In this document: piece by piece, positions 59,474-64,000 of the stretch
Numbering within the stretch: the first letter of the stretch is position 1
Layout: each line of letters starts with the position of its first letter
NCBI GenBank assembly: GCA_934293375.1
Contig: CAKQYS010000007.1
Span: 62,001 to 126,000 of the forward strand
Source: an uncultured Lachnospiraceae bacterium
GTDB taxonomy: Bacteria > Bacillota > Clostridia > Lachnospirales > Lachnospiraceae
Length of the DNA stretch: 64,000 bases
Direction of reading: 5' to 3'
Position numbers and translations under genes: made by a program
Notes under the pieces: generated by a model
Told to the model about the DNA's origin: nothing
Databases searched by the model: none
What the model saw: only the letters and a program-made list of their open reading frames with translations

Positions 59474-60328
59474 TTATGCTATCACCCGCAGATTCTTCAA
59501 CGAAATATCCATAATCGGAGCCGAATGCGTCAAAGCACCGCTTGAGATATAATCCACTCCAATCTCTTTGAGATTCTCGATATTCTCTTTGGTCACATTT
59601 CCTGAGCACTCTGTCTGTGCCCGGCCTGCGATCAATGCGACTGCTTCCTTCATCTGTTCCTTTGACATATTATCTAACATAATAATATCTGCACCTGCAT
59701 CGACTGCTTCTTTCACCATTTCCAGATTCTCTGTCTCCACCTCAATCTTTCTTACAAATGGAGCATATGCCTTCGCCATCCTCACTGCATTGGCAACTCC
59801 ACCTGCCGCATCAATATGATTATCTTTCAATAAAACACCATCTGAAAGATTATATCTATGGTTGTGTCCACCACCTACTGTCACCGCATACTTTTCAAAG
59901 ATACGGTTATTTGGTGTCGTCTTTCTGGTATCTAACAATGTGATACTGCTGCCCTCTAAAAGCTTCACAATCTCATGTGTATAGGTTGCAATCCCGCTCA
60001 TTCTCTGCAGATAATTGAGTGCTGTTCTCTCTCCCGAAAGAAGCGTGCGGATATCTGCACGAACCACAGCCATAATATCACCGTTATGCACATAATCTCC
60101 ATCCTTACAGTGGAACTCGCACACAGCGTCCTCTTCCAACAGCTTAAATACACGCTCAAACACCCAAAGACCTGCTACAATACCATCCTGCTTGCATATC
60201 AGATTTACTTCGCCCAGCTTATAGTCCGGCATGATCGCATTTGTTGTGACATCCTCACTGGTGATATCCTCCTGCAATGCCATCATAATATACTGATCTG
60301 CGTTCATCTTCATTGTAATATGATTCAT
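59474..60328 (-). CDS. nadC: Nicotinate-nucleotide pyrophosphorylase (carboxylating)
   Basis: The 284-residue enzyme converts quinolinate and PRPP to nicotinate mononucleotide in de novo NAD synthesis. Family motifs are ERTALNYLQRMSGIAT (about 97), LLDTRKTTPNNRIFEKYAV (about 130), GGGHNHRYNLSDGVLLKDNHI (about 152) and VETENLEMVKEAVDAGADIIMLDNMS (about 198). It lies 18 bases after nadB. nadA, which supplies quinolinate, is not in the window. Confidence 0.97.
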   Translation of the reverse strand: MNHITMKMNADQYIMMALQEDITSEDVTTNAIMPDYKLGEVNLICKQDGIVAGLWVFERVFKLLEEDAVCEFHCKDGDYVHNGDIMAVVRADIRTLLSGERTALNYLQRMSGIATYTHEIVKLLEGSSITLLDTRKTTPNNRIFEKYAVTVGGGHNHRYNLSDGVLLKDNHIDAAGGVANAVRMAKAYAPFVRKIEVETENLEMVKEAVDAGADIIMLDNMSKEQMKEAVALIAGRAQTECSGNVTKENIENLKEIGVDYISSGALTHSAPIMDISLKNLRVIA

Positions 60329-60346
60329 ATTTTTGTTCCTCTCTGT

Positions 60347-61729
60347 CTATATATCTTTTGCAGTCTGTCTCTCCTGCCGCATACGGTCGATCTCCTGCTC
60401 AATCTCTGTACGATATTCCTGCATCAGCCTGGTATACTCCTGCATATTCTCAACATGTACTGCCTGCTTATAATGATCTCTGTCTGTATCCTGTACCGGA
60501 TGTCCTTTGCTTATCATATCATGTGCTGCAAGCTTTGCAAACACAAGACTCTCAAGCAGGGAATTGCTCGCCAGACGGTTCGCACCATGTACACCGTTAC
60601 AGCTCGTCTCTCCAACTGCATACAATCGGTTCATCGTCGTTTCACTATGACTATCCACATCAATGCCTCCCATGAAATAATGCTGTGCAGGCACAACCGG
60701 GATTGACTCCTTTGTCACATCATAGCCCTCTGAAAGGCAATGCTGATAGATATTCGGAAAATGTTCCATAATATCGTCCTTCGGGATCTTCTCCATAGAC
60801 AGCATCACATACTCCGTACCATCTTTCTCCATCTGCTTTCTGACCTCACCTGTCACAACATCCCGCGGCAGCAATTCATTACAAAACCGATTTCCACTCT
60901 TATCATAAAGGACTGCTCCTTCTCCTCTCACAGATTCTGAAATCAGAAATCTTCTGCCCGGCTTTGTTGAATAAAATGTTGTCGGATGAATCTGGATATA
61001 ATCAATATCCTTCAATCTGACGCCATGTCTTTTGCTGATTGCAAGGGCATCCCCGGTAAGATGCCTGAAATTCGTGCTATGCTTATAGATGCCGCCCAGT
61101 CCACCACTGGCGAATACCGTATAATCTGCATAGATCTCAATCGTCTCCAATTCATCTTTCCGGTCTATTGAATAGTCATCACTAAATAATGCTCCTGCAT
61201 TCTGTTCCTTCGCATGGACACAGACAACACCCTCGCAGCCGCAGCTGCCCTCTATCACATCTATCACTGCCATATGCTCGCTCAGCTTAATATTAGGTCT
61301 GATCCTTACCTGCATCAAAAGCTTGCTTGTAATTTCCTTTCCGGTGATATCTTCATGAAATAATATACGGGGTGTGGAATGTCCACCCTCTCTTGTATAC
61401 ATGAAGTCTCCCTGCTCATCACGCTCAAAATCCACACCGTACCCGATCAGATCCTGTATAATCTGTGTGGACGACCGAATCATGGTATCGACTGAACTCT
61501 CCCGGTTTTCGTAATGCCCTGCCCGCATCGTATCTTCAAAATAACTATCATAGTCCGATTCCTTCTTCAGAACACAGATACCACCCTGTGCCAAAAAAGA
61601 ATCGCTCGATTCTAAATCACTTTTTGTTATGATCGTAATATTCAGATTCTCCGGCAGATTCAATGCGCAGAACAATCCGCTCACACCACATCCAACAATG
61701 ACCACATCCGCATTTAACTTCATATTCAT
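60347..61729 (-). CDS. nadB: L-aspartate oxidase
   Basis: The 460-residue flavoprotein oxidises aspartate to iminoaspartate, the first step of NAD synthesis. FAD is bound by VVIVGCGVSGLFCAL (GxGxxG). Further motifs are SFLAQGGICV, QIHPTTFYS, LISESVRGEGAVLYD with FCNELLPRDVV, and YFMGGIDVDSHSETTMNRLYAVGE, then CNGVHGANRLASNSLLE. The C-terminal helical domain is short (ends at 460), so this is a compact form. GGAGACC precedes the start. A palindrome with T-run lies between its predicted promoter and the gene. Confidence 0.96.
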   Translation of the reverse strand: MNMKLNADVVIVGCGVSGLFCALNLPENLNITIITKSDLESSDSFLAQGGICVLKKESDYDSYFEDTMRAGHYENRESSVDTMIRSSTQIIQDLIGYGVDFERDEQGDFMYTREGGHSTPRILFHEDITGKEITSKLLMQVRIRPNIKLSEHMAVIDVIEGSCGCEGVVCVHAKEQNAGALFSDDYSIDRKDELETIEIYADYTVFASGGLGGIYKHSTNFRHLTGDALAISKRHGVRLKDIDYIQIHPTTFYSTKPGRRFLISESVRGEGAVLYDKSGNRFCNELLPRDVVTGEVRKQMEKDGTEYVMLSMEKIPKDDIMEHFPNIYQHCLSEGYDVTKESIPVVPAQHYFMGGIDVDSHSETTMNRLYAVGETSCNGVHGANRLASNSLLESLVFAKLAAHDMISKGHPVQDTDRDHYKQAVHVENMQEYTRLMQEYRTEIEQEIDRMRQERQTAKDI

Positions 61730-61755
61730 TATTGGTCTCCTCTCGACTCATGTAT

Positions 61756-61790
61756 AAAAAAACACATAGCGGAGTCATGACTCCGCTATG
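61756..61790 (-). terminator. Perfect palindrome terminator or attenuator before nadB
   Basis: A perfect 26-base palindrome (61765-61790, arms CATAGCGGAGTCA) read leftward is followed by TGTTTTTTTATAC. It can end the pst-phoU transcript. However, it lies downstream of a promoter at 61802-61830 that points to nadB, so it may also attenuate nadB-nadC. Confidence 0.8.
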
Positions 61791-61801
61791 CAGTTTGTTT
61801 C

Positions 61802-61830
61802 ATTATACATTTATCCGATTCAATTGTAAA
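61802..61830 (-). promoter_or_regulatory. Predicted nadB-nadC promoter
   Basis: On the minus strand TTTACA (61830-61825), a 17-base spacer and a perfect TATAAT (61807-61802) follow the phoU stop codon directly. The predicted start (about 61796) is only six bases before the terminator-like palindrome. Confidence 0.65.
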
Positions 61831-61831
61831 G

Positions 61832-62479
61832 TTAAATGTCCCTCTGCTTGGATCCTGTTACGGAATAAAGACTCCACTCTGCGATATTGGTCGCATGATC
61901 TCCGATCCGTTCAAAATATTTGGCAATCATTAGAAAATCTGTTGCATCCTCTGCATCATCATTTTCCTTCACCGCCCTGATCACTTCGTTTTTCACCTCT
62001 ACGAACAGGCTATCCACCAGATCGTCCTGGTCAATCACCTGATTCGCCAGCTTAATATCCTGTGTTACATAAGCCTTGATCGCATTTTGTACCATTTCCT
62101 TTGTAGCCTCTGCCATCTCTTTAATATGTGGCAGATTCTCCATAAATGTAAAATCCTGTATCTGGATCATCAACTCTGCAATATCATCAGCCTGATCGCC
62201 AATCCGCTCCATATCCGTGATCATTTTCAGTGCTGATGAAATGATCCGCAGATCTCCTGCTACAGGAGCCTGCTCTAAGATCAGACGCATGCATAACGCT
62301 TCTATATCCTTCTCCTTCTGATCGATCAGCTGTTCAAACTCCGATACATCCTTTGCTGCCTCTCCCTGCATGCGTTCCATTGCCTCCACTGTTGCATCGA
62401 TCGCCATTTCGACTAACCGGCACAGTTCCTCCATCTTTTCATGCAGCTCATCAATTTGTGCTAAATATCTGTCCCGCAT
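61832..62479 (-). CDS. phoU: Phosphate transport system regulator PhoU
   Basis: The 215-residue all-helical protein has two PhoU repeats (about 10-100 and 115-205), each with a metal-binding motif of the type DMERIGDQADDIAEL and YFERIGDHATNIAEW. PhoU links the Pst transporter to PhoR and prevents Pho activation when phosphate is plentiful. It follows pstB by 57 bases. A second PhoU-like domain is fused to NptA in the same region. Confidence 0.97.
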   Translation of the reverse strand: MRDRYLAQIDELHEKMEELCRLVEMAIDATVEAMERMQGEAAKDVSEFEQLIDQKEKDIEALCMRLILEQAPVAGDLRIISSALKMITDMERIGDQADDIAELMIQIQDFTFMENLPHIKEMAEATKEMVQNAIKAYVTQDIKLANQVIDQDDLVDSLFVEVKNEVIRAVKENDDAEDATDFLMIAKYFERIGDHATNIAEWSLYSVTGSKQRDI

Positions 62480-62536
62480 ATATACTCCCTTTCCTTCCTT
62501 ACTATCTCAGTCTATGCTTACTAATGTGCATGTAAA

Positions 62537-63292
62537 TTATCCAAATCGTCCTGTAATATAATCCTCTGTACGCTTATCCTTCGGCATGGAGAATAATTCA
62601 TAGGTCGGTGCTGCCTCTACAATCTCACCCAACAGGAAAAACACAGTCTGATCTGAAATACGGGTCGCCTGCTGCATATTATGCGTCACCATGACAATCG
62701 TATATTTATCCTTAAGCTGTCCCGCCAGATCCTCAATCTTAGAAGTAGAGATCGGATCCAATGCCGATGTCGGCTCATCCATCAAAATGACCTCCGGCTG
62801 TACAGCAAGGGCCCTGGCGATACATAGTCTCTGCTGCTGACCGCCGGAAAGTCCCAGTGCACTCTTCTTCAATCTGTCTTTTAATTCATCCCAGATAGCC
62901 GCATCCCGCAGTGACTGCTCCACGATCTCGTCTAACTGCGCTTTCTTTCTGATTCCATGTGTCCGCGGACCAAATGCGATATTATCGTAAACACTCATCG
63001 GAAATGGGTTCGGCTTCTGAAATACCATACCCACTCTCTTACGTAGCACATTGACATCTATGTCCTTATAAATATCTACGCCCTCCAACAATACCTTACC
63101 ATCAATCCTGCATCCCTCGACCAGATCGTTCATCCGGTTTAAAGACTTTAACAGGGTTGACTTTCCACATCCGGAGGGTCCGATAAATGCGGTTATTTTA
63201 TTTTTTTCGATATTCAGATTCATATCCTTCAAGGCATGGAAATCCCCATAGTGCAGATTCAAATCTGATATTTCAAATGCAAACTCACTCAT
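62537..63292 (-). CDS. pstB: Phosphate ABC transporter ATP-binding protein PstB
   Basis: The 251-residue ATPase energises high-affinity phosphate uptake through PstCA. Motifs are Walker A GPSGCGKSTLLKSLNRMND (family-specific LNRMND), the Q-loop VGMVFQKPNPFPMSVYDN, signature LSGGQQQRLCIARALA and Walker B VILMDEPTSALDP. It lies 16 bases after pstA and before phoU, the standard order. Confidence 0.98.
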   Translation of the reverse strand: MSEFAFEISDLNLHYGDFHALKDMNLNIEKNKITAFIGPSGCGKSTLLKSLNRMNDLVEGCRIDGKVLLEGVDIYKDIDVNVLRKRVGMVFQKPNPFPMSVYDNIAFGPRTHGIRKKAQLDEIVEQSLRDAAIWDELKDRLKKSALGLSGGQQQRLCIARALAVQPEVILMDEPTSALDPISTSKIEDLAGQLKDKYTIVMVTHNMQQATRISDQTVFFLLGEIVEAAPTYELFSMPKDKRTEDYITGRFG

Positions 63293-63308
63293 ATTGATAT
63301 CCTCTTTT

Positions 63309-64000
63309 CTAATCCTTTTTCACTTCCAGCTTCTTTGCAACAAAATTTGAAAATGCGTTGATTCCAACTACCAGCAGTAAAAGCACAACCGCTGCAGCAT
63401 ATGCCTGTTCTGTATGCAGTCCTTCACCTGATAACATATACATATGAACCGCCAGTGTTCTTCCTGAATCCATAACAGAATGCAGATCCAATGTAGAAGT
63501 TCCGGCTGTAAAGATCAGTGCTGCTGTCTCACCAACGGCACGGCCAATCGCAAGAATGACGCCTGCCAGAATACCCGGTACTGCTGTCGGAAGCACTGTC
63601 CGAAACACGGTACGCACCCGTCCTGCACCAAGGCCAAAACTTCCCTCCCGGTAAGAATCCGGAACCGCTTTTAACGCTTCCTCTGTCGTTCTGATAATGG
63701 TAGGCAATACCATGATCGCAAGTGTTACAGCGCCTGACAGTAAAGATTTACCCCATCCTAAGAACCCTACGAAAAACAGGAAACCAAACAAACCAAATAC
63801 AATAGAAGGAATACCTGCCAGCGTTTCTGTGGTCAGTCTGATGACTGCCACCAGCTTGCTGCCCCGCTTGGCATATTCAACCAGATAGATGGCAGCACCT
63901 ATACCAAACGGCATTGCGATCGCCATTGCCAGAAAAACCATATATACGGTATTTAAAATAGATGGCAGCAGGGAACAGTTATCTGTTGTATACCTGAGTG
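63309..64000 (-). CDS. pstA: Phosphate ABC transporter permease PstA (5' end beyond window)
   Basis: The visible 230 codons cover the middle and C-terminal part. The frame continues past the apparent ATG at 63941 with LLPSILNTVYM and runs to the window edge. Membrane helices alternate with the EAA-type coupling loop (VPDSYREGSFGLGAGRVRTVFRTVLP). GEGLHTEQAYAAAVVLLLLVVGINAFSNF near the C-terminus is typical of PstA. With PstC, PstS and PstB it forms the Pst importer; pstS and pstC should lie just outside the window to the right. Confidence 0.96.
   Translation of the reverse strand, partial: LRYTTDNCSLLPSILNTVYMVFLAMAIAMPFGIGAAIYLVEYAKRGSKLVAVIRLTTETLAGIPSIVFGLFGFLFFVGFLGWGKSLLSGAVTLAIMVLPTIIRTTEEALKAVPDSYREGSFGLGAGRVRTVFRTVLPTAVPGILAGVILAIGRAVGETAALIFTAGTSTLDLHSVMDSGRTLAVHMYMLSGEGLHTEQAYAAAVVLLLLVVGINAFSNFVAKKLEVKKD

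Overview
The window looks like chromosome of a Gram-positive anaerobe of the Clostridia, most likely a gut Lachnospiraceae; the genus cannot be fixed from sequence alone. The reasons are strong AGGAGG-type ribosome binding sites, TTGACA/TATAAT promoters, a four-subunit 2-oxoacid:ferredoxin oxidoreductase, pyruvate phosphate dikinase, a Pst/PhoBR phosphate block, LuxS/MtnN, and cell-surface proteins with FN3, BspA-type leucine-rich and B-repeat-like domains. No rRNA, tRNA or CRISPR array was seen.

Layout. 1-2195 (-): 5' part of a secreted FN3-type surface protein. 2422-7123 (+): carB and a UPF0371 gene. 20950-7245 (-): thirteen closely packed genes behind one strong promoter at 21026-21054, encoding a secreted protein, a FecR-domain protein, a cNMP-binding PP2C phosphatase, a CHASE2 adenylate cyclase, a TIM-barrel protein, an RsbW-like kinase, a STAS antagonist, a PAS-GGDEF cyclase, PilT, SpeD, DUF4178, DUF350 and a membrane-fused spermidine synthase. 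21180-23402: a polytopic membrane protein and a CDF transporter. 23444-32036: an accessory block with an AAA/DUF4143 protein, a KTR chimera, an ABC-FtsX exporter with its two-component system, an excisionase-like HTH protein, a broken Xre regulator and a DUF4160 pair. 32189-43838 (-): ppdK, an SH3-NlpC/P60 hydrolase, glyS, a lipoprotein, recO, era and an M16 peptidase. 44029-47030 (+): the oxidoreductase operon. 47107-52655 (-): a BspA-like protein, an iron alcohol dehydrogenase and a DNA-repair gene pair split by a palindromic element. 52798-55007: a dipeptidase, luxS and mtnN. 55050-64000 (-): phoR, phoB, nptA, a SprA-like protein, nadC, nadB, phoU, pstB and a partial pstA.

The most notable system is the thirteen-gene operon. 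It joins a predicted extracytoplasmic sensor (FecR plus CHASE2), cAMP synthesis, a PP2C phosphatase with a canonical cNMP-binding cassette, RsbW/STAS partner switching, a diguanylate cyclase, a PilT motor with no other pilus gene nearby, and a membrane-linked polyamine module. cAMP feeding a partner switch would be unusual in Clostridia.

Regulatory sites read directly from the sequence add to the picture. There are two LexA-like boxes on the DNA-repair gene promoter, PhoP-type direct repeats in front of nptA-phoB-phoR, WalR-type repeats in front of the NlpC/P60 hydrolase, an identical operator at both promoters of the ABC/two-component cassette, a terminator-like palindrome between the predicted nadB promoter and nadB, and a candidate small RNA at 36875-36993.
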